DNA from: Longimicrobiales bacterium
GTDB lineage: Bacteria > Gemmatimonadota > Gemmatimonadetes > Longimicrobiales > Gaopeijiaceae
Assembly: GCA_951828585.1 (NCBI GenBank)
Contig: OX639991.1
Location: 806,001-870,000 of the forward strand
DNA: 64,000 bases
Reading direction: 5' to 3'
Position 1 is the first letter of the stretch; every line of letters begins with the position of its first letter. The notes beneath the pieces are model-generated. The model made no database searches. It saw only the letters and a program-made list of their open reading frames with translations, and was not told where the DNA came from. Of the stretch, positions 36,401 through 48,951 are shown one piece after another. A program made the position numbers and the translations under genes.

Positions 36401-36474
36401 CGCGCCCGGGAGGACTCGAACCCCCAACCCCCTGATCCGTAGTCAGGTACTCTATCCAATTGAGCTACGGGCGC
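36401..36474 (-). tRNA. tRNA-Arg(ACG)
   Basis: Acceptor GCGCCCG with CGGGCGC. Anticodon loop CTACGGA between CCTGA and TCAGG; A34 is normally converted to inosine. Confidence 0.95.
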
Positions 36475-36501
36475 TCCGCGAGACGAGGCTCGCCCCAACA
36501 G

Positions 36502-36585
36502 TGCCCACGACAGGACTCGAACCTGTACGTCCTTTCGAACACTGGTCCCTCAAACCAGCCTGTCTACCAATTCCAGCACGTGGGC
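36502..36585 (-). tRNA. tRNA-Leu(GAG)
   Basis: Acceptor GCCCACG. Anticodon loop TTGAGGG between CTGGT and ACCAG. Long variable arm. Confidence 0.95.
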
Positions 36586-36650
36586 TCGCTGCGCGGCCCC
36601 TGCCGGATACCCCGTCGGCACCTGCCGCGGGGCTCCAACAGGGACTGCAG

Positions 36651-36735
36651 TGCTCGGGGAGGGACTCGAACCCTCACGGGGTTAACCCCCACAGGATCCT
36701 GAATCCTGCGCGTCTACCAATTCCGCCACCCGAGC
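36651..36735 (-). tRNA. tRNA-Leu(CAG)
   Basis: Acceptor GCTCGGG. Anticodon loop TTCAGGA between CAGGA and TCCTG. Long variable arm. Confidence 0.95.
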
Positions 36736-36768
36736 GAACTTCCGGCCTGCCGGCCGACTCTCCCACAG

Positions 36769-36841
36769 TGGAGCCGAGGGGAGTCGAACCCCTGACCTCC
36801 TGAATGCCATTCAGGCGCTCTCCCAACTGAGCTACGGCCCC
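36769..36841 (-). tRNA. tRNA-Ala(GGC)
   Basis: Acceptor, D-arm and T-arm are the same as in tRNA-Ala(CGC) at 36153; the anticodon arm differs. Anticodon loop ATGGCAT between CCTGA and TCAGG. Confidence 0.95.
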
Positions 36842-36963
36842 AATGTGCGAACATGACCCGGTAATCCGCGAGCACATTGCCGCGCGGCAAATCGGACGCC
36901 CGCGGACACCGCGGGGCCGCCGGGAGACTCGCTCCACGACCCGTGTTTTCAAACAGCCATCAA

Positions 36964-37038
36964 CGGGGCTGACGGGACTCGAACCCGCGGCCTCCGGTGT
37001 GACAGACCGGCACTCTAACCGAACTGAGCTACAGCCCC
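36964..37038 (-). tRNA. tRNA-Asp(GTC)
   Basis: Acceptor GGGGCTG with CAGCCCC, discriminator G. Anticodon loop CTGTCAC between CCGGT and ACCGG. Confidence 0.95.
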
Positions 37039-37074
37039 TGTTTTCTGCCCGGCCGGAAGCCAGCTCCCGGCCGA

Positions 37075-37146
37075 TACCCTCACGGGGAATCGAACCCCGA
37101 TCTCCACCTTGAAAGAGTGGTGTCCTAACCGTTAGACGATGAGGGC
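37075..37146 (-). tRNA. tRNA-Glu(TTC)
   Basis: Acceptor GCCCTCA with TGAGGGT. Anticodon loop CTTTCAA between CCACT and GGTGG. Confidence 0.94.
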
Positions 37147-37163
37147 GCGGATCTCCGTGTCTA

Positions 37164-37237
37164 CAGGCCCGGAGGGACTCGAACCCCCAACCGCCGGTTT
37201 TGGAGACCGGTGCTCTACCAAGTTGAGCTACGGACCT
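37164..37237 (-). tRNA. tRNA-Trp(CCA)
   Basis: Acceptor AGGTCCG with CGGGCCT, discriminator G. Anticodon loop CTCCAAA between CCGGT and ACCGG. Confidence 0.95.
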
Positions 37238-37246
37238 ATTATCTCA

Positions 37247-37319
37247 TGGCCAGGGGCGGAATTGAACCGCCGACACCGCGATTTTCAGTCGCGTGCTCTA
37301 CCAACTGAGCTACCTGGCC
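37247..37319 (-). tRNA. tRNA-Phe(GAA)
   Basis: Acceptor GGCCAGG with CCTGGCC. Anticodon loop CTGAAAA between CGCGA and TCGCG. Confidence 0.95.
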
Positions 37320-37481
37320 CCTGCCAGCCCACATCGGATCGACAAAAACCGACCGGGCGGTTCCGGTCTCGAGCCCGTTCGGGCCCTGAACCGGGCGGCC
37401 TGGTCGATGCCGACGGCCCGACGCCGGGCCGCTACGCCAGAAACGCCGCGCGAGGCGGCGTCTCAGATTCCGATGCAGTCA

Positions 37482-37555
<74 letters not shown>

Positions 37556-37566
37556 GCAAGACTTTA

Positions 37567-37595
37567 ACCGTATCCGTTTTCGCGAAGAGCGTCAA
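37567..37595 (-). promoter_or_regulatory. sigma-70-type promoter of the tRNA cluster
   Basis: On the minus strand TTGACG (37595-37590) and TACGGT (37572-37567) are separated by 17 bases, ending 11 bases before tRNA-fMet. Spacing and position suit a strong stable-RNA promoter. Confidence 0.65.
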
Positions 37596-37612
37596 TAGCC
37601 GGGCCCAGACCG

Positions 37613-37852
37613 CTACGGCATCGCCGCCAAGCGACTGTAGTACCGGTCGATCCACCCGTTCGAGAAGCCCATCAACTTGGCGCGACGGGTGATCAACTCG
37701 ACCTCGCGACGGGTCATCTTGGTCTCCTGTTCGAGCACCTCCGGGTTGGCCAGGCTGATGGCCAGGGTGCGCACCGCAAAGAGAGGGAGGATTTCGATCC
37801 CCACGGCGAAGGTGCGGCTGGACCGGACCAGGAGTTCTCGAAGGGTGGCCAT
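37613..37852 (-). CDS. hypothetical protein, 79 residues
   Basis: Short protein with a mixed N-terminus (LFAVRTLAISLANPEVLEQE) and a basic helical end (MTRREVELITRRAKLMGF). No family is recognised and no good ribosome-binding site is seen. It lies between the MpaB-like remnant and the tRNA promoter, oriented toward the tRNAs. Codon use looks plausible, but the evidence for a real gene is modest. Confidence 0.4.
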   Translation of the reverse strand: MATLRELLVRSSRTFAVGIEILPLFAVRTLAISLANPEVLEQETKMTRREVELITRRAKLMGFSNGWIDRYYSRLAAMP

Positions 37853-37934
37853 GGGGACGGCTCGAGTGGATCGGGTCCGCGGGTTCCCGGAACGGAGTGC
37901 CGCGATCGCTGCTAAGACGGCTTGTCGCCCAACC

Positions 37935-39072
37935 TCACCACTGGATCGATTCCGCCGTGTGGACGTGATCGGGCATCTTGTAGCTCAATCCTTCGTCGTC
38001 GTACACCGAGATCTGGAGCAGTTGAGTGAGGTTGTGCGCCCGAACCCGCTGGGTCCCCGCCAGACGTCGCAGCATACGCTGTTTCGTACGGTATTGGAAC
38101 AGGGTCGCGACTTCCCACGGGGACTTCTTCGGGAAGTCGAATGCGGTAGCCAGCCTGTCGCCGATAAGCGCTCGCGAAAGGCGGTACGCCAATCTCACGA
38201 GCTTCTGCTGCTCGGCTGGATCCACGACATCCGCAACGGACGGGATCGACTGGATCAGTATGTTGGCCACGGCTATCGAATCGGGGTCCGGCGGGGGCTC
38301 ACACATATAGCTGACCTTGTATATCCCCTCCGCATCCGCGGCGGACGCATAGAGGATGCTCTCCGGGATACCCATGACGTATCCCGCGTAACGCCAGACA
38401 TCGAGAACGCTCTGGTGTTCCTCCCCGGTGAATTGCGAACCCACCAGCATCGAGTACTCCAGCAGGCGCTTCGAAAAGACGGAAATCGCGAAGCCGAGGT
38501 GCGCCGCGCTCACCGGGATTGTTCTGCCGCAGGCGCCGCGCAGTCGACTCCACCCGCCCGGTGATGCTGAACGACTTGGCGATGAGCGTCGAGAAGCCCT
38601 CCACCAGCACTCCGGTCACGAACGCGACCAGCATGAGGTCCACGTTCTTGTGGAAGGCGCGGATTCCCGGACGCAGGGCTTCATAGTCCAGCCAGGAAGG
38701 CTCTTCAAGGCTCTTGAAGAAGTTGCGCAGGGGCTCCGGCGCAGCCTTCAGAATGTGGTCCTTGCCCTCGATGCCGGCGCCGATGAAACGGTGCAGATCG
38801 CCCGGCGGCATGTCCGACAACTCCTCCATGATCGGGTCGAGTACGGGGTCGCCGATGCCCGTATGTCGCAAGTAGTTATCGACGGCCACCGGATCGGTGG
38901 GCTGGGCTTTGACATAGTTTTCGGCATACGCCGTCGGAATCTTCACCGCAATCCGACCTCCCGTCGGTTCCTCCTCGATTGCCTTCGGCAGCCCCGAACC
39001 AGTCCCCAGCACCGGGGCGGTGCGGCGCACTGATGTGTTTCGATGTAGCATTGGAGCGCGCATCCGCGCCAT
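37935..39072 (-). pseudogene. MpaB/DUF2236-family oxygenase, broken by deletion and frameshift
   Basis: The 5' part from about 39072 (AGGTG ribosome-binding site) encodes GDLHRFIGAGIEGKDHILKA and MLVAFVTGVLVEGFSTLIAKS then TGRVESTARRLRQN, the DUF2236 N-terminal region. The frame is lost at about 38515-38530 and resumes in another frame at VSAAHLGFAISVFSKRLLEY, continuing to the stop at 37935. The segment that should lie between (with the VRLRHA-type helix of the family) is absent. The family carries out heme-dependent oxygenation, for example latex-cleaving or mycophenolate-related enzymes. As it stands the gene should not give a working enzyme; a sequencing error would explain a frameshift but not the missing piece. 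Confidence 0.65.
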
Positions 39073-39145
39073 CGACACCTGCAACAGGAGCCGCTGGCCC
39101 CCAGGCCATTGCGGGGCTGCGCCGGGCACGGTAAGAGTATTCTCC

Positions 39146-42100
39146 ATGGACCGGGCGACCACGACTCCGAAAACAGCCGAATTGGCCCGCGGCGGCCCGA
39201 TCGCCTTCATGGCGAGCCATCCGATCGCGGCGAACCTCCTCATGGTGTTCCTGCTGTTCGCTGGCTTGTTCGCCGCGGGCGATCTCGTTCAGGAAATGCT
39301 TCCCGATGCGTCGCTGGACCTCGTTCAGGTCGTTGTCCCCTACCCGGGCGCCGCTCCAGAGGAGGTCGAGTCGGCGATCGTCCGCAAGGTCGAGGAAGAA
39401 ATCGGATCTGTGGACGGAGCTACGCGAATCGAGGCGGCCGCTTCCGAAGGGCTTGGATCGGTCATCGCGGAATTCAAGACGGGCACGGACATCAGTCGGG
39501 CGCTGAACGACGTCAAGGCCAGAGTGGACCGCATTACGAGCTTTCCCTCCGGGGCGGAACGGCCCGAGGTCCGCGAGATCACGAGCAGACAAAGCGTCAT
39601 TCGGCTGATCGTGTACGGCGACGTTCCGGAGCGGGCGCTCAAGGAGCTGGCATACGGTATCGAGGACGGTATTTCTTCCCTCCCCGAGGTGTCCTATGTG
39701 GAGACCAGCGGCGTCCGGGAGTATGAGATATCGATCGAGGTGCCATCCCACCAGCTCCGGGCCCTGGGTCTCACTCTCGAGGACATCGCCGACGCCGTAC
39801 GACGCGGCTCCACGGAGCTGTCCGCGGGCAAGATTTCCACGGGCGAAGAGGAGATCCGCGTCCGGACGATCGGCCAGAACTACGACCAGTACGACTTCGA
39901 GGGAATCATCGTTCTCTCCCGGCCCGACGGCACTTCGCTTCGCCTGGGCGACATCGCAGACCTGCGGGACGGCTTTGCGGACACCGACCTGATCACGCGC
40001 TTTAACGGCAACCGGGCGGTTCGCGTGGACGTGTCCCGTACCGCGGACGAGCAGGTTCTGGAAATCGCGGAGGCCGTACGAGCCTATCTGGCTGCCGAAA
40101 TCGTTCCGAACCTCCCCGAGGGCGTCGGCGTCGAGATATGGAGGGACGATACGACGCTGGTCGGGAGCCGTCTGTCGCTGCTGATCGAAAACGGGATCCT
40201 GGGGCTCATTCTCGTCTTCCTGAGCCTGACACTGTTCCTGGAGATCAGGCTCGCCGTGTGGGTCGGCGTAGGTCTGGTGGTCTCGTTGATCGGAACCCTG
40301 TGGGTGATGCTGATCCTCGGCGTCTCCATAAACATGTTCTCGATGCTGGCCCTGGTGCTCGCGCTGGGAATCGTCGTGGACGATGCGATCGTGGTCGGCG
40401 AGAACATTTTCGCCGAGCGAAAGAAGGGCCGCGACGGGCTCGCGACGGCGATCCGGGGCACGCGCCGGATCAGCGGTCCCGTCATCTTCTCCGTGCTCAC
40501 CACCGTGACCGCGTTCTGCGCCCTGCTGGCGGTGCCCGGCCCCTCCGGCAAGCTGATGCAGAGCGTTCCCATTGTCGTGATCGCCATCCTCGCCATTTCG
40601 CTGGTGGAATCACTGCTGATACTGCCCCGGCACCTTTCGCATCTTCCGCCCCCCGGCAGACGGGCCTCCACAGCGGTTGGCCGATGGTTGGCGCGGGTCC
40701 AGCATTCCGTGGACAGGGGTCTGCAACGCCTGGCCGATGGTCCGCTGGATCGGGGGCTGCGGCTCGCCACGGCCAATCCGCCGGTTGTGCTCGCCGCGAG
40801 TACCGGGGCGATCGTGCTCGCGATGGCCCTGGTCGGGTCGGGCTTCGTGCGAGTGGAGTTCCTCCCGCAGGTCGAGGGCGATGTCATCGCCGCGAACTTC
40901 GAGCTGCCTACCGGTACGCCCGGCGAGCGGAGCGCGGAAGTGGGTGAGCGACTGGAGGATGCGGGACATCGTGCCGCGGCCCGGTTGGCGCGCGAACGGC
41001 TGGATGGGGCCGACGCACCCCGGTGGAACACCAGCGTGACCGTGGGCGAGCCGGCCGAACTGTACAATCCCCTGCGGGGCGACCGGACGACGCCTCCGCG
41101 CGGCCATATCGGAGCTGTCCAGTTCGCGCTGCCGGAGGTGGGGGACTTCACCGCCAGCGAATTCGAGGAAGCGTGGCGGGAAGAGGCGGGAATGCTACCC
41201 GGAGTGAGGTCTCTTGTTTTCTCGTCCGGGGCACTCGAGCTGGCACTTCCCGTCCACATGGAACTCTCGCACCCCGATCCCGTCACACTGAACCGTATCG
41301 CGGACGAGTTCGCGGTGGGGTTGGGGAACATCGACGGCGTGTTCGATATCCGGAGCAGTCGGGATGACGGTTTCAGGGAACTCCAACTGCGACTCAAGCC
41401 GGCGGCCCGCAGCCTCGGCCTGACTCGGGACGACCTGGCACGCCAGGTACGGTCCGCCTTCTTCGGTGCCGAAGCCCTGAGGGTGCTGCGCGGCCGCGAG
41501 GACATGCGAGTCTATGTTCGGCTGCCCGTAGAAGAGCGGAACTCGGTGGCCGACATCGATGACTACGTCGTGCGGACATCGGGGGGAGCAGAGATTCCCC
41601 TGCGGCAGGTCGCGTCGGCGCACTTCACCCGATCTTCCACCGCGATTCACACCATCGACGGGCAGCGGGTCATTACGGTTACGGCCAATGTGGACTCCAG
41701 AGTCGCTACCGGCCAGCAGGTCAACGCCACTCTGGAGGGCGAGGTCCTGGAGTCGCTGGCGGCCGCCAACCCCGGCTTCGGCTATGAATTCGGAGGCGAG
41801 CAGCGGCAGCAAAGGCAGATAGTGAGCGCCCTGTCCGGCTCGCTGGTCGTTGTCTTCCTGATCATGTTCGCATTGTTGGCCATTCCCTTCGGATCCTACA
41901 TCCAGCCTCTGATCATCATGGCCGCCATTCCGTTGGGGTTCGTCGGCGCGGTGCTTGGACACCTGATGCTGGGACTCAGTTTCGGGTTCATGTCCCTGCA
42001 GGGGCTCGTTGGATGCTTTGGGGTCGTAGTGAACGACTCGTTGGTGATGATCAGTTTCATCAATGAGAAAAGGGACGCCGGGCTTGCGCCCAGGGACGCC

Positions 42101-42346
42101 ATCATCGCCGGCACCAAGGCACGTGCTCGGGCGGTCTTGCTGACTTCCGTCACCACGTTTCTCGGTGTGGCCCCCCTTGTCTTCGAGCGGGATCCCGCGG
42201 CCCAGCACCTCGTCCCGGTGGCGGCGGCGCTGGCCTTTGGCGTTCTCGTCGCCACTCCGCTTCTCATGTTGGTCGTCCCCGCCCTGGCGATGTCGCAGTT
42301 CAATCTCCAGGCACGGCTGCGGATGCGCTCTGGCAGGCGCAACTAG
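39146..42346 (+). CDS. RND-family efflux permease (HAE1/AcrB-like)
   Basis: 1066-residue inner-membrane proton-driven exporter. TM1 is AANLLMVFLLFAGLFAAG. The periplasmic porter domain follows (PYPGAAPEEVESAIVRKVEEE is the classic start). TM4 carries the paired Asp in LALGIVVDDAIVVGENIF. The second half repeats the pattern, ending with GFMSLQGLVGCFGVVVNDSLVM and TSVTTFLGVAPLVF. ATG at 39146 is chosen because it begins just before TM1; the frame extends upstream without family similarity. No adaptor (membrane-fusion) or outer-membrane channel gene adjoins it, so partners must be elsewhere. Substrate unknown. Confidence 0.93.
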   Translation: MDRATTTPKTAELARGGPIAFMASHPIAANLLMVFLLFAGLFAAGDLVQEMLPDASLDLVQVVVPYPGAAPEEVESAIVRKVEEEIGSVDGATRIEAAASEGLGSVIAEFKTGTDISRALNDVKARVDRITSFPSGAERPEVREITSRQSVIRLIVYGDVPERALKELAYGIEDGISSLPEVSYVETSGVREYEISIEVPSHQLRALGLTLEDIADAVRRGSTELSAGKISTGEEEIRVRTIGQNYDQYDFEGIIVLSRPDGTSLRLGDIADLRDGFADTDLITRFNGNRAVRVDVSRTADEQVLEIAEAVRAYLAAEIVPNLPEGVGVEIWRDDTTLVGSRLSLLIENGILGLILVFLSLTLFLEIRLAVWVGVGLVVSLIGTLWVMLILGVSINMFSMLALVLALGIVVDDAIVVGENIFAERKKGRDGLATAIRGTRRISGPVIFSVLTTVTAFCALLAVPGPSGKLMQSVPIVVIAILAISLVESLLILPRHLSHLPPPGRRASTAVGRWLARVQHSVDRGLQRLADGPLDRGLRLATANPPVVLAASTGAIVLAMALVGSGFVRVEFLPQVEGDVIAANFELPTGTPGERSAEVGERLEDAGHRAAARLARERLDGADAPRWNTSVTVGEPAELYNPLRGDRTTPPRGHIGAVQFALPEVGDFTASEFEEAWREEAGMLPGVRSLVFSSGALELALPVHMELSHPDPVTLNRIADEFAVGLGNIDGVFDIRSSRDDGFRELQLRLKPAARSLGLTRDDLARQVRSAFFGAEALRVLRGREDMRVYVRLPVEERNSVADIDDYVVRTSGGAEIPLRQVASAHFTRSSTAIHTIDGQRVITVTANVDSRVATGQQVNATLEGEVLESLAAANPGFGYEFGGEQRQQRQIVSALSGSLVVVFLIMFALLAIPFGSYIQPLIIMAAIPLGFVGAVLGHLMLGLSFGFMSLQGLVGCFGVVVNDSLVMISFINEKRDAGLAPRDAIIAGTKARARAVLLTSVTTFLGVAPLVFERDPAAQHLVPVAAALAFGVLVATPLLMLVVPALAMSQFNLQARLRMRSGRRN

Positions 42347-42493
42347 ACTAGCTGCCGGTACGAGAATACACCCTACATCACACCGGGTACGGCGAGGCCT
42401 GTTTCCCACCTGCCACCCGCCGTGTTATCCTAAGTGGTCCAAACAGACACGGTGCGTGCTCGGTAGCACCGTCAGATCAGCGGGGAGGAACCG

Positions 42494-42784
42494 ATGGCAG
42501 AGAGGGTTCCGCCGGAAGAGGTCGAGGCTTGGGTTAGTGCTCATCCCAGGTGGAAGTTCCGCGATGGCGCCATCCGCAAGAAGTACCGTTTCCCCTCGTT
42601 CCGGAGCGCCATCGTCTTCGTCAACAGGGTTGCCACCATCGCGGATGAGCTGGACCACCACCCCGAGATCACCGTTCGCTACGACAAGGTCATTGTCAGA
42701 ATGTGGTCGCACGACGCGGGCGGGGTGACCGAGCGGGACCTCGGTCTGGCGGAGCGCATCGACTTCGCGACCTCAGCTCGCTGA
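42494..42784 (+). CDS. pterin-4a-carbinolamine dehydratase
   Basis: 96 residues. FVNRVATIADELDHHPEI carries the family's catalytic His-His-Pro-Glu motif, and VIVRMWSHDAGGVTERDLGLAERID is the conserved end. It dehydrates 4a-hydroxy-tetrahydropterin, usually to recycle the cofactor of aromatic amino-acid hydroxylases; some homologues act in molybdopterin metabolism. GGGGAGG precedes the ATG. It converges with the aminotransferase gene, overlapping its end by 12 bases. The upstream 147 bases (42347-42493) show no clear promoter. Confidence 0.93.
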   Translation: MAERVPPEEVEAWVSAHPRWKFRDGAIRKKYRFPSFRSAIVFVNRVATIADELDHHPEITVRYDKVIVRMWSHDAGGVTERDLGLAERIDFATSAR

Positions 42785-44065
42785 GCGGATCGACGAAACG
42801 AGGGTCTTCAGGCCTTTCTCCAGTTCTTTCCTGGTGAGCGTGGCTGGGGGGGTCAACTCCACGACTTCGCCATCTTGGCCTGCCGCCAGAACGATCAATC
42901 CCCGCCCCAACGCCCGAGCGGCGACCTCGGCGCCGGGAGCTGCGTCTTCACGCTTGCGAAGCTCCACACCCAGCATGAGCCCCCTGCCCCGCACATCCAC
43001 CACGCGGTCGCACCCCTCCAACTCGGTTGTCAGATACCCGAGCGCTTGCTCTCCCAGCCGCCTTGCCCTCCCGGCCAGATCGTCCGCTTCGAGCACGGCA
43101 AGGAACGCCAGCCCCCCTGCGCAGCTCAGCGGATGGCCCAGGAACGTGCTCGTGTGAATGGCTTCGCCCGTCGAAGGCGGCCACGCATCCATCACCGACG
43201 GGGGACCGCAGCACGCCGAAAGCGGCATCCCGCCGCCCAGCGCCTTCCCCAAGCAGATGAGATCCGGGACGACCCCGTCGTGGTCGCAGGCGAAGAGGTA
43301 TCCGGTGCGCCCCATACCTGTAAAGATCTCGTCGGCGACCAGCAGTGCGCCGCCAGCCCGCGTCCGCCTACCGAGTTCCGCAAGGAATCCGGTGGGGGGA
43401 ATCCGGACACCCGCGCGTCCCTGAATGGGCTCCACGATCACGGCGCCTACCGGTACAGGTGCATTGCGCGCAAGCAGTTCGGAGACGCGAGTCAATACCG
43501 CTTCGGCCTCGCTTTGCGAAGCGGGGAAGGGCACGAACCGCACATGATCCGCCAGCCGCGCGGTGAAGGGCCGGCGAAAGTGCTCCCGGTCGGTGGCCGC
43601 GAGGGCCCCCAGGGTCAAACCGTGATAGCTCCCCTCAAAGGCGATCACCCCGGATCTGCCGGTGGCCAGTTGCGCCGTTTTCAGGGCGGCCTCGACGGCA
43701 TCCGAACCGCTCAGCCCCAGAATCGTCCCAGACGACCGCCACGGCAGCAGGGCGGCCAACGCTTCCAGGAACTCGACCTTGATCGCAGGGGGATGGATGT
43801 CCCCCATGCCGTGGACCAGGCGACCCGCCTGTTCCCGGATCCGGTCCACGACCAGACCGTGACGGTGTCCTGCCAGGGCCACGCCGAAGGCCCCGGAAAA
43901 GTCCAGGTAGTCCCTGTTCGCCGCATCCCTGACCGCGCCTCCCGACGCGTGCGTCCAGAAGGGCGGGATACTGCCGAGGAAGGTGACGTTCCGCGACTCG
44001 ACTTGCGCAAGCCGTGCGGCCCATCCCGCCGCCGACCCCCTATCGGGCAGCTCATCAGGTCCCAA
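42773..44065 (-). CDS. class-III PLP-dependent aminotransferase
   Basis: 430 residues. GSYHGLTLGALAATD, LLVADEIFTGMGRTG (PLP-contacting Asp) and LICLGKALGGGMPLSA (Schiff-base Lys) identify the acetylornithine/4-aminobutyrate transaminase fold type I. The specific amino donor is not clear. The likely start is a TTG at 44063-44065, overlapping the end of the antiporter gene by 11 bases; no ATG in this frame gives a full N-terminus. It is the last gene of the ligA run. Confidence 0.9.
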   Translation of the reverse strand: MGPDELPDRGSAAGWAARLAQVESRNVTFLGSIPPFWTHASGGAVRDAANRDYLDFSGAFGVALAGHRHGLVVDRIREQAGRLVHGMGDIHPPAIKVEFLEALAALLPWRSSGTILGLSGSDAVEAALKTAQLATGRSGVIAFEGSYHGLTLGALAATDREHFRRPFTARLADHVRFVPFPASQSEAEAVLTRVSELLARNAPVPVGAVIVEPIQGRAGVRIPPTGFLAELGRRTRAGGALLVADEIFTGMGRTGYLFACDHDGVVPDLICLGKALGGGMPLSACCGPPSVMDAWPPSTGEAIHTSTFLGHPLSCAGGLAFLAVLEADDLAGRARRLGEQALGYLTTELEGCDRVVDVRGRGLMLGVELRKREDAAPGAEVAARALGRGLIVLAAGQDGEVVELTPPATLTRKELEKGLKTLVSSIRSAS

Positions 44066-45025
44066 GGGTGATCCAGACCATGAAGCCGAAGTAGGCGAAC
44101 ATCAGTAGCAGCCCCTCCGAACGTCTGACCCGCTTGGCGGATGCCGTGACCGGCCAGACAAGAAGGGAAAGAACCAGGACCGCCGGAAGCTGGCGGGCCA
44201 GGATCGACGGATCGACCGTCAGATCTCTTACCAGGGCCGACGTTCCCAGGACCGCAGTGAGATTGAAGATGTTCGACCCCACGATGTTGCCCACGGCGAT
44301 GTCCGTCTGCCGGCGCGCCGCCGCCACAATCGAGGTGACAAGCTCCGGGAGTGAGGTTCCCACGGCCACGATGGTTAGACCAATCATCTCCTGGCTCACG
44401 CCCATGACCTGCGCCAGCTCGGACGCACCGTCAACGATTGCTTTGCCTCCGAAGGCAAGGCCGATGGCCCCCGCCACGACCAATCCCACATCCCCAAGGA
44501 TTCCCCGCTTGCCCTCGGGGTCTTCCACGTCCCCGCCGAGAGCATCCGTCTGCTCTCGAAACTCGGACAGGTCCTCCTCGGCGGTACGGAAGGTGAAGGC
44601 CACGTATACGATCACCAGGACCAGCAGGATCACCCCGTCGGCCAGATCCACCTGGTAGTCCAGCACCAGCGGATAGACGAAGATGGTGATGAGTACCATG
44701 ATCGGCACGTCGCGGCTGATGACCCGGTCTGCCACGGCCAACGGCCTGATGACCGCCGTGGCTCCCAGAATCAGGCCGATGTTCGCGAGATTCGACCCCA
44801 TCACGTTGCCCATCAGCACCCCGACCTTGTCTTCGAGGGCGGCGGCGATGCCCACTACCAGCTCGGGCGCCGATGTGCCTAGTGAAACCAGGGTAAGGCC
44901 CACGACGACGGGGCTGATGCCCATGTTGGAAGCGATCCGGGCGGCCCCGCGCACCAGCCATTCGGCACCGAAGTACAGGGCTCCACACCCACCAACCAAC
45001 TGCACGGAATACCAGACCGGGTCAC

Positions 45026-45029
<4 letters not shown>
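44055..45029 (-). CDS. CaCA-family calcium/sodium antiporter
   Basis: 324-residue inner-membrane exchanger. Two inverted alpha repeats are clear: LVSLGTSAPELVV with GNVMGSNLANIG, and VAVGTSLPELVTS with GNIVGSNIFN. About ten spans flank a central acidic loop (TAEEDLSEFREQ). The best start is a TTG (45027-45029) overlapping the stop of the PolX gene as TTGA, with GGAGG six bases upstream; a longer frame would lie wholly inside PolX coding sequence. It exports Ca2+ in exchange for Na+ or H+. Confidence 0.92.
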
Positions 45030-48894
<3,865 letters not shown>

Positions 48895-48951
48895 TTACAT
48901 TCGGGGTCCCTTCCCACATCACAAGCACCAAGCACCGACCAGGAGGTCCGA

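Noticed and set aside
37320-37481. An additional tRNA in the gap between tRNA-fMet and tRNA-Phe
   Set aside because: No cloverleaf or GTTCGA T-loop is present; only a GC hairpin is seen.
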